This document shows, in pieces, positions 34,558-45,351 of a stretch of DNA of 64,000 nucleotides. Each line of letters starts with the position of its first letter. Position 1 is the first letter of the stretch. Source of the DNA: Diplolepis rosae (taxonomy: Eukaryota > Arthropoda > Insecta > Hymenoptera > Diplolepididae); NCBI GenBank assembly GCA_030998225.1, contig JAPYXD010000704.1:2852001-2916000 (forward strand), read 5' to 3'. Position numbers and translations under genes: made by a program. Under the pieces are notes generated by a model. The model made no database searches. It was given only the letters and a program-made list of their open reading frames with translations, and was not told the DNA's origin.

Positions 34558-34624
34558 CTTGAAAGTTGCTGATCACGTATTCGTCATATCCCCACTTCTT
34601 TAAAAGTTCACTAATTTCACTCAT
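34558..34624 (-). pseudogene. First exon of a second SAM-domain gene, fragment
   Basis: From ATG at 34624 the minus strand encodes MSEISELLKKWGYDEYVISN followed by FQ and one extra base. This is the first part of a SAM domain. It aligns with exon 1 of the gene at 9356 (FLKIMESW.CGETIINTFQ) and ends in the same phase (CAAG). The base after the exon is not GT, so the donor and all later exons are lost. The start lies 495 bases inside an element end at 35119, against 478 in the other copy. Confidence 0.6.
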
Positions 34625-35119
34625 GGTAAAATTTATACAATCCAATAAAGCTATTTTTTTTACATAAACCAGTTCTTCCGTAAAACGTGCTCGCGGAAAC
34701 ATGCAATAACAAGTATGGACCTTCTTCTTTTGTTTCTGTGCAGAAGAGGCTGCGCAAACATTGTTTCTTGTAAGCCATGGTTTTTACGCAAGCGCAGAAT
34801 AGAAAACGCGGTATTCTTAAGAGTCGTTAGCAACTACAGTCAACTTAAATATATGTCACCGCAAAAGTGTAATAGCCATGAGTGTGAATCTTTAGATTCA
34901 CTAGGAGAACTAATAGTTTTAGCAGTGAAAAACAACTGATTTGATGCAGCGCTTAATACGTTAGGGACATAGAGCAAATTTTCAGCTTGCATTACGGCCA
35001 ATATATTCTAGCTGACCTAGCAAACTGTTTCTTCTCTCTGCGTACTTTTTATCAGTTACAGTTAACTAGTTGACAGCTAACTTTAATTAGCAACTACAGC
35101 CATTTCATTTTTTTCCGTG
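34558..35119 (-). mobile_element. CACGGA-ended transposon end with SAM-gene exon
   Basis: Read on the minus strand it begins CACGGAAAAAAATGAAATGG at 35119 and leads to the SAM first exon. TAGCAACTACAG occurs near both 34830 and 35090, a subterminal repeat. The other end is missing, replaced by the hairpin repeat at 34340-34500. Confidence 0.45.
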
Positions 35120-35338
35120 TAAAAATATCTTCAGTTATATGCAAGAAAAATGGTTTTAAAAAACAAGTTTTTTAACATATCAAATCAATTTTTGTTTATT
35201 TCTGTGGGCTTAAATCTTAAAAATACTTTTGTAACAACTTCCCGATTCTAAAACTAATAAGTATTCAATGGATCTTCTAGGTTGTCTGTCTTTTTCGCTC
35301 ACAAAAGCTGTGACTGGTAAAAATATAAGAGTTATAGC

Positions 35339-35387
35339 TAGACACGATGATATAGAAAGCAAATGCCGCTTTTCTATATCAACGTGT
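35339..35387. repeat. Short hairpin, possible small-RNA precursor or mini-element
   Basis: AGACACGATGATATAGAAAG is followed by a 7-9 base loop and an almost perfect complement (CTTTTCTATATCAACGTGTC). Partial pairing extends outward (AAATATAAGAGTTATAGCT against CGCTTACTCTTATTTTC). Expression cannot be judged. Confidence 0.35.
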
Positions 35388-35847
35388 CTCGCTTACTCTT
35401 ATTTTCTTATATTAACATTTCTTTATGAACTTAAGAGAATCAGAGAATATTCTCCGTCATATTAGCTTTTTAGAACACACTAATCAGAGTAAAACTGAGT
35501 CACTGACGTACGTTCATAATTAAAATTTAGTATGTCATGTTAAAAGTGAGAAACAACACAGAAAAAAAAAGTCTCAAATTTTTTACGTCGAAGAGACGAT
35601 TTTAGTTTAAGTTTAGCCGCCCAGTATATAAGATTATAGGTCTGTCCTTTTCTAATGGTCTAGATTTTGTTACATCTTAAAGTTAGCGATTTTCAGACTT
35701 TTGGATTAAAGCTTTTTTTTTGCAGTGAACTTTTAATCACTTACAAGTAAAAGCTGTTATATATATATGTACATATACAACACATATTTTACAGTTAACA
35801 ATTTTAGTTTGAGAACCTCATTAAGTCAGTTAATCTTTTTTCAAATA

Positions 35848-36177
35848 ATGACGATAGTGGCTGTGGCTTTAATATGTATTTCCGTCTATGTTAGTGATGC
35901 TAGAGGTAAATAAAAAAAAACTTAATTAATTGTTTGATGAAATCATTTTTTTTATTAAATTGTTTTTGTAATAAATTTTTGTAAGATTAAATGGATGAAT
36001 ATGTTTACTAATAAAAAATAAATAAAAATCTCAGGACTTCTTATGGAAACGTGGAAAATATTTTATATTTTGAAAAAGATTTGGTCTCGATTGATTCATG
36101 AAATTTCAAATGAGATACCTTCGAAAATTAAGTTTCAGAAGAAGGTGTGTCCAAATAATTGTATTAAAAGGTTGTGA
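35848..36177 (+). CDS. Two-exon gene for a small secreted cationic peptide
   Basis: Exon 1 (35848-35905) starts at ATG and encodes a hydrophobic stretch, MTIVAVALICISVYVSDAR, that reads as a signal peptide with likely cleavage near SDA. It ends in phase 1 at GTAAAT. Exon 2 (36035-36177) follows an acceptor ending TCTCAG and stays open for 46 codons to TGA. The 66-residue product has a mature part of about 48 residues: a lysine-rich amphipathic segment (WKIFYILKKIW) and a single CPNNC cysteine pair near the C-terminus (residues about 58-62). The 129-base intron is short, as usual in insects. A TATATATATATG motif lies about 90 bases upstream. Size, charge and signal peptide recall insect antimicrobial or venom peptides, but I recognise no family. 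It could also be a chance combination of two open exons. Confidence 0.5.
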
Positions 36178-36624
36178 GTTCAATAAGCTCACATGTCATC
36201 TTGTTTGTTTAAGGCCTTATATCAACAGGACTACGTAACTAAATTCATATAAAGGTTTCTTTAAGATAACATAAACTTCTAGTTTACAAAATATGTTTAT
36301 AAAATACAATGAAAGACGATAAAATACGTCTGTCAACTTCGTTTCACGAATAATTTTGCAGACAATTTTTCAGTTGACCGTAATTGTCAATAACTCTTTC
36401 AGTTTTATTTTCTTTAAAAAAATTGTGGGCGAAATTCAAAAGAAAGGTAATAGATTTTTTTTTATTGTATTTTATTATGTTCCTCAAATTTTTCGCAAAA
36501 TATATTGTATATATTGCAATCTCACATATTTTCATTAAAAAATGGAAGTTTTTATTTTCAATAGTGTTTTTAAAATCAAAAAACATAAAATATACATCTT
36601 ATCGAAAAATGTCATAATGAGAAT

Positions 36625-38215
36625 TTGTAGATTCAGGCGAATAATTTTCCATCGTAACGTTTTTTTTCGTCTCTCCCATATTTTGTTTTAAAAATGAAAT
36701 TTTAACATTTTAATCGTATTTTTTTGAATTAAAATGAAAAATATATGTTTTATCAGAAACTATGTAAGTCAAAATTTGTAGATCTTATTAAAATGAACAA
36801 TTTTGCAAACTTACGTTTTCTTCGTATTTTACATATTACACTGAGAGATTTTTCGTCAGAATAAATCGTAAAAGTGAATCATATTTTAGTATAATATCGT
36901 TTCAAAGTGAGGCAAGCAGGGTTTACATATCAAAAATTAATATAGTGGTTTTCAAGGGGCAAATTGATATTTTCGTTTGTATAAATGGAATATAAGTTTT
37001 ACTATCTGTTACAAAACCGACGAGAATTTGAAATTCACTATATTAAAGTTGCGAAGCGAATTTAAAGTGGTGTTAATACATTTTATTCGAAAGACTGAAA
37101 GAATCTTTTCAAATTTTCAAACAAAGAATATGGGAATCTGAAAACCACTATATGAAAAATCACTCACTCCATCAAAAGGTTTGACCTTTAGTAGTGACGG
37201 CTTCAGAAAAGGAATTCTTGTGTCTTTTTCTGATGCGACATTCTGAAACACATACACAAATATTATTATCATACCTTATTTATGTTCACATATTTAAGTA
37301 CGCAATAATACACTATTTTATAATAACATACTTGAATTGAATTTCAGAATCGCTTTTTGGGTTCGAACCCTCTAACCCTACCTATATTTACATAACTAAA
37401 CGCATGTCTAACGCCTAAAGCCTCTCGGCTATTCTCGCAGCTCGCTTGCCATTTTCCGAAAGAAATATCGCTTATAGGCCACTACTGAGTTGGGCAGACT
37501 TGGATTGAGTCTACGAAGCCAATCGGAAGCACTCGTACTGCATTCTGAAACGAATTATACGAAAAACCGAGAATAAACATTTTGATTTTTGCTGCGCGTC
37601 GCCAGATTTCTAGCAAGTTCATATTCATAATATGAATTTCTCAAACATGCTTTCCAAAATGTGATATTTATTGTGCATCTTATTCAAATTATTTTTAGAC
37701 ATCTTAGTAATCATAATATCATTTTCTCGTACTTTCAATTCCTCGAATAGAGATTGATAATATTTAGTATTTAAAATACTACTTTATCTTCTTCATGTAT
37801 TAAAGACCGTTATGACTATATCAAACTTCGATGTCATAATATGAATAAGTCTAATAAAGCCTCGGCTTTCCCCATTTTGAAACGATATTATACTAAATTT
37901 TGATTCATCTTTATCATTTACTCTAACGAAAAGTCTCTCACTGTATTGTTAAAAAATTGAATTTTCAATTTACAATGGTATTTTTTTTAATTAAAAAGAA
38001 AAATATACATCTTATAAAAGTATGTAGCGATTCAAATTTTGTATATCTTTTTGTAGTAAACAATTTCGTATGATAAAGTTTTTTCGTATCTCGTATAATT
38101 AAAATGGAAAATGGAATTTAGATATTGATTTTTTATATTTCAACATGTACTGTAACTTTCTTAATTTTAGTTTAATCAAAAAATGTTATTTATGGATCTA
38201 GTTTATAAATTTAAA
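36625..38215 (-). repeat. Inverted copy of the hairpin repeat, split by an insertion
   Basis: 36625-36836 and 37946-38215 are reverse complements of the AT-rich 130-base units in copy 1 (TTCGTATTTTACATAT, AAAATTTGTAGATCTT, TTTAATTAAAAAGAAAAATA). The split is made by the CACTGAG element at 36839-37943. The short frames at 36344-36617 fall in this repeat and are not genes. Confidence 0.6.
36839..37943. mobile_element. CACTGAGAGA-ended element, short copy, TA duplication
   Basis: It starts CACTGAGAGATTTTTCGTCA and ends CGAAAAGTCTCTCACTG, with inverted similarity for about 75 bases (ATTTTAGTATAATATCGTTT against AACGATATTATACTAAATTT). TA flanks both sides. The same family is present in a longer form at 45352-48848, sharing the subterminal GGATTGAGTCTACGAAGCCA block. 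Confidence 0.75.
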
Positions 38216-38307
38216 TCTGAATACTCAACATCCAAAAATTTCACAATTCTATAATATGAATGAAGTAAATTAAAATGAATATTTCTGTAAATTGGACAAA
38301 GTTAATA

Positions 38308-39458
38308 CACGGAAAAAATAAGTACTGGGAAATTTACTTGACAGTCCTCAACTTTTGGACAGGACAAATTTTTCCGAAGATCCTATATACTTTTTATTAA
38401 GAAGCTTAGAACTTCATCAAAAAAAAGAAATAATGTCCTAGATTAATTCAAGCACAGTCAATGAATGAAATTCTTTCAAATTTTATTGTATAGTTTTTGA
38501 AAAAATTATAGAAAGGCAAATAATACTTCTTCTAAAGAGTGCTTCACGTTTTAAAAGAGTTTGGATAGAATAATTTGATTAGGAAGAGATGAATACCTGC
38601 TATACAAATCAAAGAAAAATTCTTGGACTGCGCTTGAAAGTCTTGTGAAATTTTTAGTGGTACGATTCGCAGTTGTCAATGTCAGTTTTTTAGATACGCA
38701 AAATTTTTATTACTTTGTAAATTGACATAAACTTCAGAAATTATGAAATTCTTATATTCGATATTTTAGAATTCAGTAACTAATTTATTAAAAGTCTCTT
38801 TATCTAAAAACTTTTCTTAGCCTTATATAAAATTTATGGCGAAACAAGGTGCAGCAATTTATTACACGGCCCTGCATTTTCAAAGGATAAAATGTACCCA
38901 ACACTTTTGGAGAAGTATCGCAAATGCTTCGGTAGCCGTGCGGTTTAATTTATAAGGTTAGACTGCGTTATAGATGTAGGTTAGGTAAAAGTTAAGGTTC
39001 GAATCCTATCAGCGTAATATTAATTTCAACAGCGGTAATATAATTTGTAATAAAAATCAATAAAATAGTATATAAAAAAAAGGACAGCTCGCGAAAATAA
39101 TTTTTGTTTCTTATTGCCTTTGATAGTCCATAAAAATTTCATTGACTGGCTTTGAAGTTTTCATACACGAATGCTGTGCGAGCTCTATCTGCCTATATTC
39201 AGAATTTCATATTAATTCGTAAAAATATCCAATCTTTGAACTTTATTTTCTCAAATGATTCATAGACATTATACATTTTGCGTACTCAGAATTTTCACGG
39301 ACTTTCTACTGAATATACTTTTGAAAAGTTCTATACTTTTTCCAGGATTATTGATCTAATTGTACAAGAACGGTACTTCTAGTTTTAAGTAACTTTTGAA
39401 CGTATCTGAAAGTCGAGCACTCTGTCATGTAAATTTCCCAGTACTTATTTTTTCCGTG
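38308..39458. mobile_element. CACGGAAAAAATAAGTACTG-ended element, TA duplication
   Basis: Inverted ends match over 37 bases with one mismatch (CACGGAAAAAATAAGTACTG at the left; the complement ends at 39458). TA flanks both sides. The interior is AT-rich and non-coding except for a tRNA-like block at 38927-39014. Confidence 0.8.
38927..39014 (+). pseudogene. Degenerate tRNA-Leu/Ser-like sequence
   Basis: GGTAGCCGTGCGGTTTAA resembles the D-arm and A box of class II tRNAs (GRTGGCCGAGTGGTTAAG). GGTTCGAATCC about 65 bases on is an exact B box. The T stem and acceptor stem do not pair well, so it is a pseudogene or a tRNA-derived module in the element. Confidence 0.35.
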
Positions 39459-39700
39459 TACGCTTGCATCTTAAATTTTATTCATTTTACATGAAAATTC
39501 ATGAAAATTATTTAATATTATTAAAATAAATGCACATGTGTCTTTAAATTCAAATAGGAATTTGTAATTTTTTAAATGATAGTGTTTTAAATTAAACATA
39601 TAATACATTATTGAGAAAAACTTTCATTACATGTAAGGTAAACGTACCAGTTTGTGGACATGTAAGATGTGCAGGAATGATAGATCGGGAATAATAGTAT
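39459..39700. other. AT-rich spacer
   Basis: Nothing recognised. Confidence 0.3.
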
Positions 39701-40000
39701 ATTACGTGCCTAGGCGCACAATGAGGGTTATTGCGTGACGAGCGACAATGCTCGCAGGAGATCGAAGCCGAGGCGCGATCAGTCCTGCGAGCATTGTCGC
39801 GAGTCTCGTAATTTCCCGAATTGTGTGCATTGGCACGTATTCTATTTCTATTTTATGTGACTTCGGTGCGGATACGAGTTTTTATGCGTACACTTGAATC
39901 TAATCTAGTATTGTAGTTGTTTGCGGCGCTAGTCATTACACTTGATATGTCACGATTAGTCCCGGCCATTTTGATTTTATCGATCTTGTGTAGTAGTAAT
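39700..40000. repeat. CG-containing dispersed repeat with long hairpin
   Basis: GACGAGCGACAATGCTCGCA at 39737 pairs with TGCGAGCATTGTCGCGAGTC at 39796. The right part, CGATCTTGTGTAGTAGTAA, matches 31230-31252. No protein. Confidence 0.5.
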
Positions 40001-40005
40001 GGGTT

Positions 40006-40280
40006 TTATAAAATAATATGTCTCTCTGAACAGTGCAGGATGTTGAATACAGAAATCAAAATATTGTAAGTGAAACTGGTCGAATCAGAAATATAATATG
40101 GGAAGGCGAACAATACATTTTTCCATAGCAACCAATAATATGGTTGATTCGTTCATATTTATTGAGATATTATCGGAATGTTAAAATACAAATCTCATAT
40201 TGCTGTATCTATGCCAGTAATAAGGTAAGGTTAAATTAATCATAAATATCGTTGTAACAGCCATTCCTTTCTATCAGTGT
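40006..40280 (+). repeat. 275-bp dispersed repeat, copy 1
   Basis: From TTATAAAATAATATGTCTCT to CCATTCCTTTCTATCAGTGT it matches 41215-41489 with scattered substitutions, in direct orientation. Confidence 0.75.
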
Positions 40281-41028
40281 ACAGAATAAAAAGTCTCAAA
40301 AATGCGAACTCATCCCAATAAAACATTGCCAAACAAAAACTGACCTGTTATTCTGTTAAGTAGACGGACAAAACAATGGTGAAAAAAATTGATCTAAGTG
40401 ACGCAATCACAAATTCGTTTTTTTCCTCTTTCTTTTCTTTCGTCGCGAACAAGACAAGCACATAATTTTTGTAAAAGAACTCTTGTCACTACGGATTTGT
40501 CTTCAAAACTGAGTTGCATTTGGAAACAGACTTGGAAAAGGCTTTGTAAAGTGAAGTGGAGGGCTAGGTTTTTTGCTTTGGAAAGTCTCGGTTAAATGAA
40601 AAGGAGAAAAAAACTGTGTAAAGATGTCCACAAGATGACCAGAATACTGTGACAAAAGAGGGCTATGAAATTTGAAACGAGTCATAACAGTCTGTATATG
40701 TAACTGTTAGAAGTTTCTACCACAATCTCCAGAAACATATAACTACCTACCAAAATTTATATTTTTATAAGACTTAATAAACAGTCTATTATTACTTGTA
40801 TTATATTATTTTAAATGATTATTACTTTTAACTAAATATATACAACTTCGAAAGCTTCCTCTAGGAAGAAGTAAATTTATTTGATTTCTATGAGTAAGTA
40901 CTTGGAGAAAATTTTTTATAGTATCTGGTTTTTTTAATCAAATAAGGTTTAAAAGGTCACGCTTCTTCACTATATTTATATTTTAAACATTTCTATTACA
41001 TTTAGCATTTTGAAAAGAATAATAGGGA
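40281..41028. other. Stretch between the direct repeats; no gene
   Basis: A 65-codon frame on the plus strand at 40398-40595 has no known motif. No splice-supported exon was seen. Confidence 0.35.
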
Positions 41029-41214
41029 TACCCGTGTGGAAATTGCCAAATTTTTGCCCTATTACAAGTTTGGCCCCAACTTGGAAAATTATTATTTGGC
41101 TACAACATGGCGAATGTCTTGGATGTGGCATAAAGCCAACCTTGATCCTTCACTGATAGAAATGGTTCGGGAGTTTTAGCCATTCGGTTGCAGGCTGGGA
41201 ATTTATAATTGTAT

Positions 41215-41489
41215 TTATAAAATAATATGTCTCTCTGAACAACGCAGGATGTTTAATACAGAAATCAAAATATTGTAAGTGAAACTGGTCGAATCAGAAA
41301 TATAATATGGGGAGGCTAACAATACATTTTTCCATAGCAACCAATAATATGGTTGATTCGTTCATATTTATTCAGTTATATTCGGATGGTTAAAATACAA
41401 ATCTCATATGGCTGTATCTATGCCAGCAATAAGGTAAGGTTAAATTAATCATAAATATCGTTGTAACAGCCATTCCTTTCTATCAGTGT
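41215..41489 (+). repeat. 275-bp dispersed repeat, copy 2
   Basis: Direct repeat of 40006-40280. Its borders lack TG..CA, so it is unlikely to be one of a pair of LTRs. Confidence 0.75.
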
Positions 41490-41912
41490 TGTTCAATACT
41501 GGTTACGGTTACAGCGCCACCTACTTTGGCTGTGGTTGTGTTTTTAGATCGCCTCCAATCTTAAACCCGGGTTCTTTAAATTATACCAAAGATATTAATG
41601 ATTATGTTCGATAGTGTATGCGTTTAATTTCTGTGCGTGCTAATTAAAATGCCCAAAATAAAGAGCACTGGACGAGTCCGGAGGCATCGCGTGATAATTA
41701 AAGCAAGAAGAGTAAGCAATGAAAACGATAGTAACTAAATCAAATTTGTAGATTAGACTTTGAATCTGTCATTTTCGAGGTTGGAATAAAGTGTTAAATT
41801 TTTTCATTTATTTCAAGTGCGTGTTTGACACTTTCATTTTTAATAAATGAATGGGCTGTCGTGAACTCCATTGAAAGGTTCTTAAAAAGTTCATACTTGG
41901 TTTCACAGTGTA

Positions 41913-42828
41913 CACGGAGAAAAATGGATATTGAAAAGTAGATATTCAAATAGGAAATAATTCATCCATAATATCTAGATATTGACACGCAATATTAAAA
42001 TTTTTTTTTCAATATATAAGATTTTGCCGAGAAGTAACATTTGATATTCAGATTCAATAGTTTAGATATTGAAGCATGAAGTGCGCGCGCATATATATAA
42101 AGGTTATGTGATCACTTTTTCGCTCTCATCGAAATCTAAGTGAATCTAAGATTGACATGCTTGCAGCGTTCCGGAAAGATAAATTTTAAAAGTTTACTAC
42201 AGTTTACTTAAATTCTAATAAGTGTTTCTAATGGAGTAAAAGTGATCGGGTCATTAACTTGAGATGCAGTAATATATTTTCTCTATATGTGGTTTATAGC
42301 CGAAAATGAAATCCAACCTTAGTGTTAAGTTTAAGTTTCTAACAAGAACATTAAATTAATTTTAGACATGCCAGATAATGAAAATTTGGTTCAAACATCT
42401 ACATTACTTTTACAGAAAAGAACATAATAAAATATAATTTGACTTTTTTCTAAAAACTGAATATGTAGTTATTTTATAACCTTTAAAATAATTTTTTGAG
42501 TATCTTAGATATTGATCTGATGTAACATCTATAACTTACATTTCCAGTATACCTGATATTGATGTTAAATATCTGAGATAGTCAACTCTAGTACCTCAGG
42601 CATTCAAGTTTACTAACGAGGATATTCAGAAGTTTTGTATCTCGAATATTCATTCTTAATATCTGAGATAATCAAGTTCAATATCTGAGATACTGGTGGT
42701 TAATATCTCTTTTTCAATATCTGCAGGCATTGAAGTAGAATATCTAAATGTTTGTCACATAGTTGAATGCTACTGACATTGTGCCTCAATATCTAGATAT
42801 TATGGGTCAATATCCATTTTTCTCCGTG
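41913..42828. mobile_element. CACGGAGAAAAATGGATATT-ended element
   Basis: The 22-base ends are exact inverted copies. The interior is full of GATATTGA/TCAATATC and ATATCTGAGATA units in both orientations, a dense subterminal repeat array. The flanks are TA and TC, so no clean duplication remains. Non-coding. Confidence 0.75.
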
Positions 42829-43148
42829 TCCAAATCAAATTCAATTCAAAATATTTGTTAATAATATTAAAATATATGACTTGGACTACATTTTAAATCT
42901 CGAAAATTATTCTAGAAGGATTAGATGAAGACATTAAAAAAAAAATTTATCTGGCTGAGGCACTGATTCAATTTGACTGAGACTCACAAAATGAACGGTG
43001 CCAAGTTGGGACCAAACTGGGCCATGAGGTAGGCTTTGGTCGGGTTAGGCGTTTCATTTGCGGTTTGGTCCTGCCTCGATACCCAAGTTGGGGCCCGGTT
43101 TTTCCTGGTTGGGGCCTGGCTAGCGCCAGGACAAAATTTCCACACGGG

Positions 43149-43460
43149 TATCATAGACTGAATTTGTACTATACTATGACCTTCAAGACTGACTTTCTTT
43201 AGAAAGGTTAGTCCACTTGATGCCAAGACCAGTTATATCCCGTCAACTCTTGACGAAAAATATGAAGCAGTTAATTAACTTCAGTGTTCTCTGGAAACGG
43301 GGAATTCAGATGCAAATGCAACCTGATGAATATCTATAAGGTGCAGAATCATTTAAAAATTCTTGTATTTTCTACACTGTTAGAAATTTCTGTATTAAAC
43401 TTCCTTTAGATGTAATGGAAGTTTTTTTCAGTAAAGTACATATTAAATTAAAAATTTGTG
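43149..43460. other. Spacer; no gene
   Basis: Nothing recognised. Confidence 0.3.
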
Positions 43461-44424
43461 CACTGAGAGAAAATATTAGTCGTGATTACCTATTTTTTTT
43501 GTAAAAAAGGGTCATAAGTATGTTTTTTACTCTGTATCATCTAAGCACCTTAGTTCTTACAGCAATATTAACTGAGTAGCAATGATTAAAATTTTTAGTA
43601 AAACATACAAAATCCGATTAGTCGGTCCGTTTTGTAGCCGCGACTATTTTCATGCATTCCCACATTGTATCGAGCTTATAATAATAGATGTTACCAATAC
43701 GTTTTTGTAAAACTTACTAATTGCGTTAATTGCTTTTACTATTTGTCCAATTTAGTTATGACAAAAATATATATTTTTTCGACATAACGGAGAAAAGTTG
43801 TATTAAAAACTATTTCAATATCTTATAATTAGAAACTGATTAATTTTTTTCATCCGTACATGATTAAAATAGTAATTGCAACATTGAAAAAAAATTTTAA
43901 TTTACCATTCTATCTATTTTATTTTTGTTAATGTCGTTGGGAACTTTCTTAGGTTAGAATTTTTTAGGAGAAAAACTTTTTTAATTATTGTTTTTCAAAA
44001 TGTAACAAAGGATGACAATTGTTGAGAGGTATTTCATCAAAAACTGTACAACAGTTTACAATTATACTTTAAAATTACCATGATTTAATTCTTCTCATTT
44101 TGATGAAGAACAAAAGCAAAATTTTAAGAAATCAATGTATGTAACGATTTCAAAACGATTCAAAACAGTTGATAAGCAGGTAGAATCTAATTCTTCTGTA
44201 CAATAAATTATTTCTTGAAGTTTACTATCACCAAAGAATTGCAAGTCATGTTTACACACGAAATATTGCATATGGAAATAAAATATTTACATTTCTCAAA
44301 ATAAATGAATTTGATCAATTTTACAAAAATAATTAGTAGCATTTACAAAATTTTTGGTACTGCTTACTAAAAATATATAGTTGTGACCTTTTAGTCAACA
44401 CAACTAATAGGATTTCTCTCAGTG
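43461..44424. mobile_element. CACTGAGAGAAA-ended element
   Basis: It begins CACTGAGAGAAAATATTAG and ends CTAATAGGATTTCTCTCAGTG without its final base in the shared motif. AGTAGCAATGATTAA-type subterminal units appear near both ends. The flanks TG and CG differ by one base, consistent with a decayed 2-bp duplication. Non-coding. Confidence 0.65.
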
Positions 44425-44659
44425 CGATTTGCTTGATAACCCGAAATTTCTATAATCTATAGGAGTTTCTCCAAAAAAAATTTCTCAGTGCAGAGATAAG
44501 TCTTATATAATAATACATTTAAATTAATTTCTTAATTAACCAAAAATTTATTTAGTTTAAATAAATTATCTATTTTAAATAAAAAATGTATTTATTTCGA
44601 TAAATTTATTTATAATCCACCAATGAATTATTATTTGTAATGAATAACATTTTTCTTAA

Positions 44660-44908
44660 GATGAAGAAGTAGAGATCAACGAATGGTCAGACATCCTTAA
44701 TACAACACATTATCCTGCTTTTGGAGAAATGATTTTCTGTTTTCACTCAGCGATTGAGAGATTCCGCATTGCTTCAGTTTTGCAGATAAAATCGCAAAGT
44801 TCCATAGGAGAGTGGGGTAGAAAAAAAATTACTAAATCCTATCTGAATCACTGGTCCATTGAGCGGCGCGGCGCCGGCGGTTTGATATCGCGAAAGGATC
44901 TTTTTTGA
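44660..44908 (+). CDS. Possible orphan exon, 83 codons
   Basis: After an acceptor-like TTTTTCTTAAG the frame reads DEEVEINEWSDILNTTHYPA, continues through FGEMIFCFHSAIERFRIASV, and stays open to TGA at 44906. The first 45 residues look like genuine protein. The rest runs into a GC-rich block (GGCGCGGCGCCGGCGG) and may be non-coding. No family recognised, and no neighbouring exon found. Confidence 0.3.
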   Translation, partial: DEEVEINEWSDILNTTHYPAFGEMIFCFHSAIERFRIASVLQIKSQSSIGEWGRKKITKSYLNHWSIERRGAGGLISRKDLF

Positions 44909-44909
44909 A

Positions 44910-45300
44910 AAGAAGTCCCGTGTGGATTTGAGGAAATGGGAAATGCGGTCAGTGAGTCTGTTGAGAAAAGGAAGTAAAAGTAGAGTATATAAGGAAGAGA
45001 ATGGGCAGGACTTATCCTGACAATACATCCTTTAGGCTATCGACGAAAGAAAGATTGACTGACAGACAGCTCCTGTCTACTCGATACCCAAGCAAAGCCT
45101 ACCACCCAATACCAACCTTCAATCTATTTGAAATCAGCACCCTTCTTCGAACCCCTCTCAGACATCGAATATCGCGTAGTTACGTGCTGACATGCATTCA
45201 GGGACGCTCTTAGCGTTTTTCCAACTCTAGACTACTCGATAAGCCGCTTTGATGGACGTTCCTAACGTGTTTTACTCACTTTTCGGAAATAGTATAAATC
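44910..45300 (+). promoter_or_regulatory. TATA-containing block, possible solo LTR
   Basis: GAGTATATAAGGAAGAG at 44978 is followed by a pyrimidine-rich, less AT-rich stretch of about 300 bases. The layout resembles the block at 17390-17710, though the sequences differ. No retrotransposon protein is adjacent and no border repeats were identified. Confidence 0.3.
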
Positions 45301-45351
45301 TCGAGTAAACATTTCATATTGTTGAGATGTATTAATAGGGGATGGTATCCA

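Larger units (their letters stand above)
41031..43148. mobile_element. CCCGTGTGG-ended element, TA duplication
   Basis: It begins CCCGTGTGGAAATT and ends AATTTCCACACGGG, with TA on both sides. Subterminal sequence at both ends is rich in CCCCAACTTGG/CCAAGTTGGGG. It contains the second 275-bp repeat and the CACGG element at 41913-42828. No coding region was found; the GC-richer right end gives only a chance minus-strand frame. Confidence 0.6.

Noticed and set aside
36344..36617. Three overlapping frames of 60-80 residues
   Set aside because: Low-complexity AT sequence in an inverted copy of the interspersed hairpin repeat.
40006..41489. Direct 275-bp repeats as a pair of LTRs
   Set aside because: No TG..CA ends, no primer or purine tract and no coding between; copy 2 also lies within a different element.
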